From positions 1,027 to 39,875 of the forward strand of contig JAHFKJ010000013.1 in NCBI GenBank assembly GCA_023245415.1: a stretch of 38,849 bases of DNA, read 5' to 3'. The notes below the pieces were generated by a model. The model saw only the letters and a list, made by a program, of their open reading frames with translations, was not told where the DNA came from and did no database searches. The translations under genes were made by a program, and so were the position numbers. Positions 8,527-16,837 of the stretch are shown piece by piece. The stretch's first letter is position 1; every line of letters starts with the position of its first letter. Source of the DNA: Candidatus Gottesmanbacteria bacterium. GTDB lineage: Bacteria; Patescibacteriota; Microgenomatia; UBA10105.

Positions 8527-8996
8527 TTGGTCAAGTACGTATCCAAGGTGATTTGCGAAGTACGGCTGCCTTGAGGCCAGGAAACGGTTACCATGATACT
8601 GACCCGGTCTTGATTGTTTCCCGGACTGACACCATTGCCGTCAAGAACTGCAGTCCGCGTAAAAATGGTACCAGCGATTTCTGATCCTGACGTACACGCG
8701 CTACTGGTCCATGAAAGTGTCTGTAGGCAATAATTTCTACCCGCATCAGTCGCATTTGTGTAAAATAGCGTCCAGCCGAGTGTGTCACGCTGACTGCGAA
8801 ACCACTCAATCGACTCCTGGCCATATTTACTCGCAAGTGTTTTATTTTTAGCAAATTGAGCATTACTAAGTGAGAATGTGATGGCAGTAATCAATCCCAC
8901 CAGTACAAGCGTCACCAGTCCGACAACGACGATAACTTCGACTATTGATTGACCAATCACAGCGGTTGATGAACGACTATTTATGTGCAGGTGCAT
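8517..8996 (-). CDS. Type IV minor pilin / pseudopilin with unusual cleavage site (PilV/GspI-like)
   Basis: This 159-residue protein begins with '...SSTAVIG|QSIVEVIVVVGLVTLVLVGLITAITFS', a prepilin-type leader and hydrophobic helix with Glu at +5. The residue after the cleavage Gly is Gln rather than the usual Phe/Met/Leu. The head contains two Cys residues and ends with a strand-rich stretch ('VTVSWPQGSRTSQITLDTYLTKWQ') resembling GspI/PilV minor pilins. It overlaps the preceding pilin gene by 16 nt, so translation is coupled. It probably forms part of the pilus tip complex with its neighbours. The specific subunit assignment is inference. Confidence 0.75.
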   Translation of the reverse strand: MHLHINSRSSTAVIGQSIVEVIVVVGLVTLVLVGLITAITFSLSNAQFAKNKTLASKYGQESIEWFRSQRDTLGWTLFYTNATDAGRNYCLQTLSWTSSACTSGSEIAGTIFTRTAVLDGNGVSPGNNQDRVSIMVTVSWPQGSRTSQITLDTYLTKWQ

Positions 8997-9514
8997 GTTG
9001 GCAAGGACGCACTTATAGTATACCCGCAGCCATTTGATGTCGAGTCATCAATATCTCCGCTCGTTTTGACGCAAATCCCATACCATTTTGTCTTACTGCC
9101 CAACGACCCGCTCGTCCGCACAAAAATTACCCTATTGACGCCTGACGTCCCTTGTGCCAGTACACTAAAAGTAAAACTTGAGGGGATAGAATTAAATATA
9201 AAATTCTGCGGTAATGTGTAAGTCACTATGTTGCCGGATGCGCCGCTTGCACAACTTGCATCGATTTGATAGGAAGAAACCGCAAAAGTAACTTGATAAC
9301 CTAATAAGTTCCCAACACAGCCGCTTAGTGGACGGTTACCGCTAATTGCCCCTATTTCGGCATCGCGCAAATTATTTTTGATCGTAAGTCCCGTATTTTT
9401 AATAACCTGCGTCCGATTGAAATCTACATACCGGATGATACCCCAACCCATCATCAATATACTGATAGACATCACTAGCATCAGTTCGACTATAGTAAAT
9501 CCTGGTGATTTCAT
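8981..9514 (-). CDS. Type IV minor pilin / pseudopilin, GspH/FimT-like
   Basis: This 177-residue protein has a very short leader, 'MKSPG|FTIVELMLVMSISILMMGWGIIRYVDFNRTQ', with a canonical prepilin peptidase site (Glu at +5). The head contains repeated Gly/Ser-rich beta strands, and the C-terminus carries clustered Cys residues (CGYTISASLPTCTCT), possibly a terminal disulfide. GspH/FimT-like proteins are minor pilins of the tip-initiating complex. It starts 8 nt after the stop of the pilin gene upstream. The fold class is firm, the FimT/GspH assignment less so. Confidence 0.78.
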   Translation of the reverse strand: MKSPGFTIVELMLVMSISILMMGWGIIRYVDFNRTQVIKNTGLTIKNNLRDAEIGAISGNRPLSGCVGNLLGYQVTFAVSSYQIDASCASGASGNIVTYTLPQNFIFNSIPSSFTFSVLAQGTSGVNRVIFVRTSGSLGSKTKWYGICVKTSGDIDDSTSNGCGYTISASLPTCTCT

Positions 9515-9522
9515 AAATCCGG

Positions 9523-10020
9523 TTAAGGTTGGGTTAAACCATAGTTACAGCTCACATTACCACCAACCGTTTTGCATTCTATTGCTGTATTGGGACACGC
9601 GGGATCGCCTGATTTTGGGGACTCCAGATATGTACAGATTCGATAGGTATTGACGCCTCCGCCTCCGGGATTAACTTGATAGTAATAATAGTAATTCAGA
9701 TTAGTTTGTGGATCTTTGGGGACATTTGCCGGGTTTATGTAGGTATTAGGTACGGACAAAGGCGTAGCCAACACCGTAGTCGCGTTACCAACGGCACCAG
9801 GATATCCAATCGTAGGATTGTCGCTTCTATAAAGCTCCAGTGCCTGTCGTAGAACTTCTAAATCAGCTTTACGTTTACCATCCCGCGAATTTTTCTGCGA
9901 TCCCAAATATGAAGTCAATCCAGCAGTCAACAGCAGTCCAATAAGTGCCATTACCACTAATAATTCAATTAGCGTGTAACCCCTGCGAGTATTTTTTAAT
10001 GTAAAAAATTGAGATACCAT
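9523..10020 (-). CDS. Type IV pilin-like protein (GspG/PilE-type)
   Basis: This 165-residue protein has the leader 'MVSQFFTLKNTRRG|YTLIELLVVMALIGLLLTAGLTSYLGSQKNSRDGKRKADLEVLRQALELYRSDN'. The region after the hydrophobic helix (K-R-K-A-D-L-E-V-L-R-Q-A-L-E-L-Y) is typical of GspG-like pilins of Patescibacteria and Gram-positive bacteria. A Tyr-rich stretch and two pairs of Cys lie in the C-terminal head. It overlaps the pilD gene by 25 nt. It may be an alternative major or a minor subunit beside the pilin at 15021-15536. Confidence 0.82.
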   Translation of the reverse strand: MVSQFFTLKNTRRGYTLIELLVVMALIGLLLTAGLTSYLGSQKNSRDGKRKADLEVLRQALELYRSDNPTIGYPGAVGNATTVLATPLSVPNTYINPANVPKDPQTNLNYYYYYQVNPGGGGVNTYRICTYLESPKSGDPACPNTAIECKTVGGNVSCNYGLTQP

Positions 10021-10799
10021 AATATAATTTCTTCACCTAAATAATAACTCATCACTGCTCCCAATAGCATGAATGGGCCAAAGGCAATTCGCTGTTTAAG
10101 CTTTTTTATTTTTAATAAAATTAGTATGATAGAAACAACAGCACCTGTCAAGAAAGCCAAATAAAGTGCCAGCAATCCTTTTTGGAGACCTAATACGTAT
10201 CCAATTACGAAGGCTAATTTTACGTCTCCAAACCCCATGCCTTTTCCACGGGTCAAATGGTAAATAATTAAAAATAAGCTAAAACAAATTACTCCTGATA
10301 TGATATATTCAATCTTGTTGGAGCGGCTCATTAATTGAAATAATAAAACACACGTAAAAATAATGAACAGCATTTCATCTGGAATAATTTGATATTTTAA
10401 GTCGCATACGAAAATAACCAAAAAACAAGCACCGATGAGAAAAAGAGGTAATATCCTGATACCACAACTGATAGCAGACGTTTGGGCAGAGCTCAAGGCA
10501 GGAAGTTGACAACCGAATATTTGAATTGCCTGCAAGAATATAAATACAAACATGCAACCTGTAATAAATTCAACTAGCGGATATTGCCAGGATAACTTTT
10601 TTTTACAGTAGCGGCATTTTCCTTCAAGAACAATAAATGAGGCTATTGGGATCAGGTCAATTGGGGAGAGTGATTTATGACAAAAATCACAATGTGACCG
10701 ACCCGTAAGTGAACTTACTCCCGCTCTTGATCTATCAATAAAAACGTTTAAAAACGATCCAACACAAAGTCCTAAAATAAATATAAATACAATCATCAC
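9996..10799 (-). CDS. pilD: Prepilin peptidase / leader peptidase (PilD/GspO family)
   Basis: This 267-residue membrane protein has about eight spans. The N-terminal cytosolic domain carries the two CxxC zinc pairs (Cys37/40 and 62/65: 'CDFC', 'CRYC'). The two catalytic aspartates of this aspartyl protease family are visible: Asp133 in 'CDLKYQIIPD' and Asp192 in 'GKGMGFGDVKLA'. It cleaves the type III leader after the conserved Gly of the pilins encoded next to it, and the presence of the zinc domain suggests it also N-methylates the new N-terminus. It sits in the middle of the pilus operon, overlapping the following pilin gene. Length is normal. Confidence 0.93.
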   Translation of the reverse strand: MMIVFIFILGLCVGSFLNVFIDRSRAGVSSLTGRSHCDFCHKSLSPIDLIPIASFIVLEGKCRYCKKKLSWQYPLVEFITGCMFVFIFLQAIQIFGCQLPALSSAQTSAISCGIRILPLFLIGACFLVIFVCDLKYQIIPDEMLFIIFTCVLLFQLMSRSNKIEYIISGVICFSLFLIIYHLTRGKGMGFGDVKLAFVIGYVLGLQKGLLALYLAFLTGAVVSIILILLKIKKLKQRIAFGPFMLLGAVMSYYLGEEIILWYLNFLH

Positions 10800-10804
10800 A
10801 ATAT

Positions 10805-12985
10805 TTATCTACTTTTCTTTCTACTTATCCAAGTAAAATTTCTAATCCAGATTAATAATACGAAAAATAAAGATAGAGTAATAGATGTGCCGCTAATTGC
10901 AGCTCCAATCATCAGGCTCTTCGGCTGGTAATTAAAAATAATTGAATGAGTACCTTGTGGCACAACAACGGCCCGTTGAGAAATATTTGCGGGATAAATT
11001 TTTGTTGTTATCCCGTCTATGGTAGCTTGCCATCCTGGAAAATAAGTATCAGTAACATTCAAAATAGACTTTTCCTGAGTGCTGAAAGTTTTAATTTCCA
11101 TGTTTTTATCACTCTCATTAACAATTTCTACACTTCCTGTTGATTTTTCAATTGGAACTTGCAAATTTTCCTCAGTTAAAATCGACTCTCCGGGAATAAA
11201 ACGCGCATCGTTGAGTTTATGAGCGGCTTCCTCAACTGTTTTGACCACTGAAGTTGAATTAACTAAATAAGCTCGAGGCAGAGATTTCAGATTTTTGTAG
11301 ATATATATTGAATCTAAGCCTTGTGTAAAAACCGTCTGTTGCACTAAATTAGTACTCGTTAATTGCCGTAAAGACAAAACAGTATCAATGCTTAGTAGAT
11401 TTAAAAGTTTTTCTCCCACCGGACTAACAAGCATTTTTCCATCTGCAGGGACGAATGAACTTTGCAACAAGTTGTCAATAAAAGCCGATCGTCGTAGTTT
11501 TCTTCCGGCAACTAATCCGTAAACGGGTATGTTCCATATCAGATTTGAGTTTGGGGCGATTGAATGTTTCAAAAACTCATACGGTTCTGACTTTTCCCAA
11601 CCTTTACTAAAATAGCGATAATACGCATCTTCTGAAAATAGTGTTAGCGTTCTTTTTGAGCCGTTTGTATATTTTTGCGTCTGGGGTTTGGCTAACCAAT
11701 GTGCAGACTGCCCTAAAAGATGGTAATCCCACCAAGGATAGATCAACTGACAGGTGTTTATAGCGGTAAAGATGAGAATTATTGTGTTTACTAAAACTTT
11801 TCGACGCGTTGATCTGTGCCATATTTCTAATCCTATCGTAGCTAACGTCACCAGCGATATAACAAAAGTCCATATAAATCGTGATGGAACTCGAAACTGA
11901 TTAAACGGCCAAAGAAGATAAACTAAATATACCGGGGAGTATTTCCCCAACATCAGTAAAAATGACACGCTTAAAACCGCTAGCAAAAACCAGCACAACA
12001 TTTTCTCCTTACTATCCAACTTTTTTCTAAATAGCACTAAGAGCAAAATTCCCAGAAAGGGAATTAGGCCAATATAGCCGCTATTTTCCCAAAAAATACT
12101 TTCATCAAATTTATATAAATCTGGATAAGTTCCAAACTTAGGATTGCCTAATAAAAATGGGTCCAAGAAGGTTAACAAATGCTTAAGCGGATACCCGTAG
12201 CGTGTGGCGTCTGCAATGGCAAAACCTTTTGGTACGACTGACTGTTGAATAAATTCTTGGGCCGGTATTATGTGGATAGCTGAAAAAGCCACCGTTAACA
12301 TAAGCGACATTACAAAAAGAGAAACATATCTAAGATTTTTAAGATTAAAATTATTAAGCTGAAGAAAGTAAAAAAATGCAAAAAGTATGGATATCACTGA
12401 AGTTTGAGTAAACCCAGTAAGTAACTGCTGGGAAGAAACAAAGGCAAATAAAAAAATTGAATAAAATGATCGTTTTTTGTAGAGATAATATGTACTCACA
12501 ACTACCCATGGCAGCAAACTTAGACTTTGGAATACTGCTAAATGTGTCAACCTGGCAAAAGTTATTCCGGAAAAATCTAACGTTAAAGCGCCAAAGAGTG
12601 CAGTAGTTTCATGCAGTCCAATCAAGCGCAACCACACATACATTCCCAAACCAAACAATATAAAAGTCAAAACAAAACTTAAATTAAATGCAGTCGCAAA
12701 GTTTAATAATTTGAACAACACGAGATTGGGGAAGAAGAACAAACCCGTTTGTCCATCACCAAGGATAGGAAAACCTGAATTTATTTTTGGAGACCAAAGC
12801 GGTAAATTGTTATGTCTCAGTTTTTGTTGATAGACGTATTTCATAACAATTCCCAGATGCCATGAGTCGCTACGAGAAAAGTCTGGAGTAATGATAAGTT
12901 GAGAATAAGGAAAGAATAACTTTATACAAACGGACGTTGACAGAAAACAAATAGCAATGAATGCTACGAAATCTGATTTAGTCAT
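10805..12985 (-). CDS. YfhO-family membrane protein, probable GT-C glycosyltransferase
   Basis: This 726-residue protein has 11-13 predicted membrane spans over the first ~430 residues, a soluble region (about 430-690) and one last C-terminal span. The N-terminal loop 'SRSDSWHLGIVMKYVYQQKLRHNNLPLWSPKINSGFPILGDGQTGLFFFPNLVLF' and the soluble 'YFPGWQATIDG' segment are typical of the YfhO/DUF6541-like GT-C group, which uses polyprenyl-phosphate sugars outside the membrane (in Listeria and Bacillus, YfhO decorates teichoic acids). Here it lies 5 nt from pilD and 24 nt from a second GT-C gene within the pilus operon, so a role in glycosylating pilins or another surface protein is plausible. No experiment can be inferred from sequence alone. 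Confidence 0.78.
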   Translation of the reverse strand: MTKSDFVAFIAICFLSTSVCIKLFFPYSQLIITPDFSRSDSWHLGIVMKYVYQQKLRHNNLPLWSPKINSGFPILGDGQTGLFFFPNLVLFKLLNFATAFNLSFVLTFILFGLGMYVWLRLIGLHETTALFGALTLDFSGITFARLTHLAVFQSLSLLPWVVVSTYYLYKKRSFYSIFLFAFVSSQQLLTGFTQTSVISILFAFFYFLQLNNFNLKNLRYVSLFVMSLMLTVAFSAIHIIPAQEFIQQSVVPKGFAIADATRYGYPLKHLLTFLDPFLLGNPKFGTYPDLYKFDESIFWENSGYIGLIPFLGILLLVLFRKKLDSKEKMLCWFLLAVLSVSFLLMLGKYSPVYLVYLLWPFNQFRVPSRFIWTFVISLVTLATIGLEIWHRSTRRKVLVNTIILIFTAINTCQLIYPWWDYHLLGQSAHWLAKPQTQKYTNGSKRTLTLFSEDAYYRYFSKGWEKSEPYEFLKHSIAPNSNLIWNIPVYGLVAGRKLRRSAFIDNLLQSSFVPADGKMLVSPVGEKLLNLLSIDTVLSLRQLTSTNLVQQTVFTQGLDSIYIYKNLKSLPRAYLVNSTSVVKTVEEAAHKLNDARFIPGESILTEENLQVPIEKSTGSVEIVNESDKNMEIKTFSTQEKSILNVTDTYFPGWQATIDGITTKIYPANISQRAVVVPQGTHSIIFNYQPKSLMIGAAISGTSITLSLFFVLLIWIRNFTWISRKKSR

Positions 12986-13009
12986 TTTTTGTTTCTTAAT
13001 ATAATTTTA

Positions 13010-15019
13010 TTAAAGCGGCGTCTCTAGTTTTTTTTGTCCTTCTAAATATTTTTGTTCGTATTGCCGGGATTTTTCCTCATCTTTAAAACATTCTTTATAT
13101 ATCACGCTCGCTAATTGATTTGTTGAATTTTCAAAAGGAAACAGATCAAACAACTCACTCAGATACTTTTTTGCATCTTCACATTTTGATTCTTTCATTA
13201 GTACATAAGCAAGATCAAAAAAGTTAGCCTGATTTTCAGGTTGATATACCAATGCTCGACTGAGATATTTTTCCGATGCGGAAAATTCTTGAACTCTGGC
13301 GAAGTATTCACCAATTTCCCGCAATGCATTGGCATATATACGCAGTGTATCAGCCAGCATCACGTGTTTATAGCTTGAAAGAGCACCAGATAACGGGTTG
13401 TGAAATTTATCAAATAACTCATTATTTAAAAGTATATATTCTTCTTTTGCAATTAAATCGTTCTTCTTTTGTGCTACCAACAATAATCCGCGTCCCACCC
13501 ACGTATATTCAGAACCGATATCCGTTTTATAGACGGCTAATATCGGATATTTGTTATAGTTTAAATCAACTATAGATTTTATGTGCGCTTGCAGATTAAC
13601 CGTGTTGGGAGGTATTTCAATTTCGTTTTTATAGAGTTGTTTGACAGCTGCTTGATAATAATTTTGGCCTATCGTGCCAGCTTGAATAATTTTGATATTG
13701 CGCCAGTACTTTTGTCCACCGGCGGTAAAATAAACATATTCGACATCAAAAAGCACTGTATCATCCAATAGAAATATTAAAGAATTATCAGGGGCTGATT
13801 GTAATATGTCGTAAACCATATTTTCTGATGTTTGATCGGATTTGAGGGGCGAAATTTTGGGATAGTTGGTTAGTATGAGGATTAAAGGTAATAGGATAAA
13901 AACACTTGGCGTCAGACGCGATTCTTTGTGAATAAGCTTGTGAAAAAGTCCATTAATGACAAAGACAACTGCACACATACCAGACGCCATCACTATTGCA
14001 AGGAAAAAATACGGCATCAGCAAAAAACGCTCCATAGTTCCTAAGTGAAAATTAAGGGTTGAGGGAAAATTGGCATAAAAGAAAAAAATCGGACCTGAAA
14101 AAACTATTGCGGCGGTTACATACCAAAAGAATTTTCTTGAATTTATGAATAAATTAACGAAGCCAAAAATTATCAAAACGAATCCTAATTTCGTAAAGTC
14201 GATAATAACTGTGTCAAACGCTAGCTTAACTTGAAACAATCTATTTAATATATCTTCATGTAATGCGCTATGTGAACGAAAAGTTCCATATTGAATTCTA
14301 AAAATTAAACGCAATAATCCGGTCATATTTTGAGGATTTTCCCAGTTCAGTGCAGGTAGCGATTTGGCTGCCCAAATTACATAAGAATAGGGGACAAAGC
14401 CTAAAATTATGAGTATAAGACAAGTGGTAAATAATTTTTTATTATGTATATTTTCTTTTATTTTATCTTTAAGATAATAAATGAATGCAGGCAACAAAAA
14501 AACAACCGTTTGATGGTGAGCCAATGCAAGTCCCAACAATAAGCAAAAAATGTAAAGCCATTTTTTATCTGCAGTTGACACATACTGCATTTGGGCAAAC
14601 ACAAGTAAAGCCACAATGAAAATATGCAGCATAAATACTTCAGGAACAGAAGCGTACAACCAAAATAGATAGGAAAATCCTAAAGTAAAAATAGTCAAAA
14701 TGGATATAAGTCTGCTTTGAAACAAGTTGCAAAGTATTAAAAATAAAACCCCAAGAGTAAATGCAGCGGGAATACTTGATAATAAAGTTACTCTCCAGGC
14801 AACCGTAAAAAAAGGCAGGTGAGTAAGTAACCAACCCATAAAAGTATATAGTGGATAACCAGGAGGATGAGCTATTCCGCGCAAAAAACTTGCGGTAACT
14901 AAGTCACCTGCATCTCCTCCATAGATTGAAGTAGATTGAAAGAAAACATAAAAGAGGAGAAAAAACAGGCTTATTAGAAACGCACAGATTTTTTCTCCCC
15001 TTTTGACAATAATACTCAT
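13010..15019 (-). CDS. DUF2723/TMTC-like membrane glycosyltransferase with C-terminal TPR
   Basis: I place the start at the ATG at 15019 (about 669 residues). The open frame continues to 15181, but that part runs through the pilin gene. The N-terminal span is followed by 'YGGDAGDLVTASFLRGIAHPPGYPLYTFMGWLL', the DUF2723 signature with the acidic catalytic-type loop and HPPGYPL. About ten spans follow, then a soluble domain and C-terminal TPR-like helices ('ASEKYLSRALVYQPENQANFFDLAYVLMKESKCEDAKKYL'). This architecture resembles protein O-mannosyltransferases of the TMTC kind, which use a lipid-linked sugar on the extracytoplasmic side. Its ATG follows the pilin stop after a single base, so it is co-translated with the pilin. 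Pilin as substrate is an inference from that position. Confidence 0.78.
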   Translation of the reverse strand: MSIIVKRGEKICAFLISLFFLLFYVFFQSTSIYGGDAGDLVTASFLRGIAHPPGYPLYTFMGWLLTHLPFFTVAWRVTLLSSIPAAFTLGVLFLILCNLFQSRLISILTIFTLGFSYLFWLYASVPEVFMLHIFIVALLVFAQMQYVSTADKKWLYIFCLLLGLALAHHQTVVFLLPAFIYYLKDKIKENIHNKKLFTTCLILIILGFVPYSYVIWAAKSLPALNWENPQNMTGLLRLIFRIQYGTFRSHSALHEDILNRLFQVKLAFDTVIIDFTKLGFVLIIFGFVNLFINSRKFFWYVTAAIVFSGPIFFFYANFPSTLNFHLGTMERFLLMPYFFLAIVMASGMCAVVFVINGLFHKLIHKESRLTPSVFILLPLILILTNYPKISPLKSDQTSENMVYDILQSAPDNSLIFLLDDTVLFDVEYVYFTAGGQKYWRNIKIIQAGTIGQNYYQAAVKQLYKNEIEIPPNTVNLQAHIKSIVDLNYNKYPILAVYKTDIGSEYTWVGRGLLLVAQKKNDLIAKEEYILLNNELFDKFHNPLSGALSSYKHVMLADTLRIYANALREIGEYFARVQEFSASEKYLSRALVYQPENQANFFDLAYVLMKESKCEDAKKYLSELFDLFPFENSTNQLASVIYKECFKDEEKSRQYEQKYLEGQKKLETPL

Positions 15020-15020
15020 T

Positions 15021-15536
15021 TCACCTTGCACACCAAAACCATCCACTATCAGTAGTTCCTGGATTAATTCCTTCTGTTGGAGGGTAAGCAGCAAGACTAC
15101 TAAATATCGACGATGGATCACGACTAATAGATTTGGATTCGGGATCAAAACAAACTGCAAATCCTCCTCCACTAATTCCACCCATTACGGTTAACGCTCC
15201 GCCAAAATTCCCTGGCAATGCACCCATAAAGGTGGGTTTTAATTCTCCTGCACCTGTTAACAGGTTTACTGGAGCTGTAAATGTCGATAACGCTTCCGCT
15301 GCTAATGCTGCATTTCCCCAAGGCATAGTACCAAACACTGCATAGTACCTGATAACCGCATTATTCAGTTCAATTGCAATACCGCGCTTAGATTGATCCC
15401 GGCCTTTTTTTAGTTGCTCCAAAGGATCAATCGCTGCCAGAAGCCCGGCTGCTAATATACCCAATATACCGATGACAACCAATAGTTCGACAAGTGTAAA
15501 ACCCCTAATTCGTGAAATATGTCGTAATTGTTTCAT
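15021..15536 (-). CDS. Type IV pilin, probable major subunit
   Basis: This 171-residue protein has the leader 'MKQLRHISRIRG|FTLVELLVVIGILGILAAGLLAAIDPLEQLKKGRDQSKRGIAIELNNAVIRYYAVFG', a canonical prepilin site with Glu at +5. 'AAIDPLEQ' after the helix is common in Patescibacteria and Chloroflexi pilins. The head has Gly/Ala-rich strands and two Cys residues, one near the C-terminus. It has the strongest Shine-Dalgarno in the window (AGGAGGTG at 15548-15541, about 6 nt before the ATG), as expected for an abundant structural protein, and it directly follows pilC. I call it the major pilin on that basis. Confidence 0.85.
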   Translation of the reverse strand: MKQLRHISRIRGFTLVELLVVIGILGILAAGLLAAIDPLEQLKKGRDQSKRGIAIELNNAVIRYYAVFGTMPWGNAALAAEALSTFTAPVNLLTGAGELKPTFMGALPGNFGGALTVMGGISGGGFAVCFDPESKSISRDPSSIFSSLAAYPPTEGINPGTTDSGWFWCAR

Positions 15537-15540
15537 ATTT

Positions 15541-15548
15541 CACCTCCT
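15541..15548 (-). promoter_or_regulatory. Strong Shine-Dalgarno of major pilin (AGGAGGTG)
   Basis: On the minus strand AGGAGGTG precedes the pilin ATG with about 6 nt between AGGAGG and ATG. It is the best match to the anti-Shine-Dalgarno seen in the window, and contrasts with most genes here, which lack one. Confidence 0.85.
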
Positions 15549-15562
15549 CTCAATATTTAAAT

Positions 15563-15617
15563 GAATTAAGAAGTGCTAACGTCAAATGCGTAATTCGAAA
15601 ATCTTTTTTCTTAATTC
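15563..15617. repeat. 10-bp inverted repeat between pilC and pilin gene
   Basis: GAATTAAGAA at 15563-15572 and its perfect complement TTCTTAATTC at 15608-15617 enclose 35 nt that include 'GTAATTCG', the same core as the tandem repeat inside tgt. It could fold as an mRNA hairpin between pilC and the pilin gene, affecting relative expression, or be the remnant of a small palindromic element. It has no run of T typical of a terminator. Confidence 0.5.
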
Positions 15618-15622
15618 TAATT

Positions 15623-16825
15623 TTATTTGAACTGACTAGTTAAATTGTATATCGGAGTAATGATTGCAAATACAATAAAGCCTACACCTACACCTAGTAT
15701 TATCATAATTACAGGTTCAATTGCAGTTGTCAACCCCTTGACCGTATGATCTGATTCCTGCTCAAAAAAAGTCGATAATCTAATAAGCGTCTCATCCATT
15801 TTCCCGGTTTCTTCGCCGACTTTGATCATTTGCGGCAATATAGGCGGAAAGATCGGATATTGTGCAAACAACATCCCCATCGGAAAACCTTTTTCGACAT
15901 TCTTGGTTATTTCTTCAAGTGCCAGCCTGAAATGAATATTCCCGACAGAATCGGAAAGAATTTTGAGCGAATCTAGAATATGCACGCCGGCACTTACAAG
16001 CATTCCCAATGTTCGGGTAAATTCAACGAGAATGATCTCTTTTTGCAGAGGGCCGAACAAAGGCAGCTGCAGCAAAAATCCATCCCAAACTTTTTTACCT
16101 GGGGTCGTCTTTTTCCAGCGGTTAAAAATATTCCATCCAATAAATCCTGCGATTAGTATGATCCACCAAAAAGAAACTGTGAAATTGGATATGCCCTGCA
16201 GAATTCGCGTAGGTAAAGGTAAATCTGTACCAAATTCAACATATAATTCATTCAGCTTCGGCACCACAACCACCATTAAAACGATAAATACCGCTACCAT
16301 TGCGACTAAAATAATTACCGGATAAATGAGCGCCTGCTTAATTTTTGATTGAAATTCCTGCTCTTTTTCCAAATTTTCCGCTAGTCTGACTAATATTTTC
16401 TCGAGACTTCCCGATGCTTCACCGGCCTTCACCAGAGCTATATATGAATTTGAAAATAATTTAGGATGGGCAGATAGCGCCGAAGCAAAATTTCCGCCCT
16501 CTTGAATTTCACGCGAAATCTTACTAATAAGGTCTGTGACCGCCTGCTTGTTCGATTGCGATTTGAGCAGGGATAATGCTTCCTGTATCTGTAAACCTGC
16601 AGTTAACATCGTCGCAAGCTGGCGGGTAAAATTGACTATATCATTAAATGACGCATGTCGAAATTGAGCCAGGACCTGGAGCCGATTTTCTTTGGGTACA
16701 AGTTTTGTGAGAAATAATCCACGTTCACGAATCAGTGAAACCGCTTCCTTTTCGCTCCCTGCTTCAACTATCCCATGACGTAAACCACCTGCTTGATCTC
16801 TAGCGGTATAGTTAAAAACTGACAT
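15623..16825 (-). CDS. pilC: Type IV pilus inner-membrane platform protein PilC (GspF family)
   Basis: This 400-residue protein is the normal length for PilC/GspF. The N-terminal 'MSVFNYTARDQAGGLRHGIVEAGSEKEAVSLIRERGLFLTKL' is followed by two GspF repeats (about 65-190 and 270-390). Each carries 'FTRQLATMLTAGLQIQEALSLL' or 'FTRTLGMLVSAGVHILDSLKIL' and a G-E-x-(S/T)-G motif ('KAGEASGSLEKIL', 'KVGEETGKMDETL'), with three membrane spans. PilC couples the PilB and PilT motors to pilin insertion. A Shine-Dalgarno AGAGG lies 7 nt upstream of the ATG, just after the pilT stop. Confidence 0.95.
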   Translation of the reverse strand: MSVFNYTARDQAGGLRHGIVEAGSEKEAVSLIRERGLFLTKLVPKENRLQVLAQFRHASFNDIVNFTRQLATMLTAGLQIQEALSLLKSQSNKQAVTDLISKISREIQEGGNFASALSAHPKLFSNSYIALVKAGEASGSLEKILVRLAENLEKEQEFQSKIKQALIYPVIILVAMVAVFIVLMVVVVPKLNELYVEFGTDLPLPTRILQGISNFTVSFWWIILIAGFIGWNIFNRWKKTTPGKKVWDGFLLQLPLFGPLQKEIILVEFTRTLGMLVSAGVHILDSLKILSDSVGNIHFRLALEEITKNVEKGFPMGMLFAQYPIFPPILPQMIKVGEETGKMDETLIRLSTFFEQESDHTVKGLTTAIEPVIMIILGVGVGFIVFAIITPIYNLTSQFK

Positions 16826-16837
16826 AGAATAACCTCT

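Noticed and set aside
15020-15181. N-terminal extension of the DUF2723 protein (54 residues upstream of Met at 15019)
   Set aside because: It overlaps the pilin coding region on the same strand and has no family-like sequence; the ATG at 15019 directly follows the pilin stop.
15963-16325. 120-codon open frame antisense to pilC
   Set aside because: It is fully contained in the conserved pilC coding region and shows no recognisable protein features.
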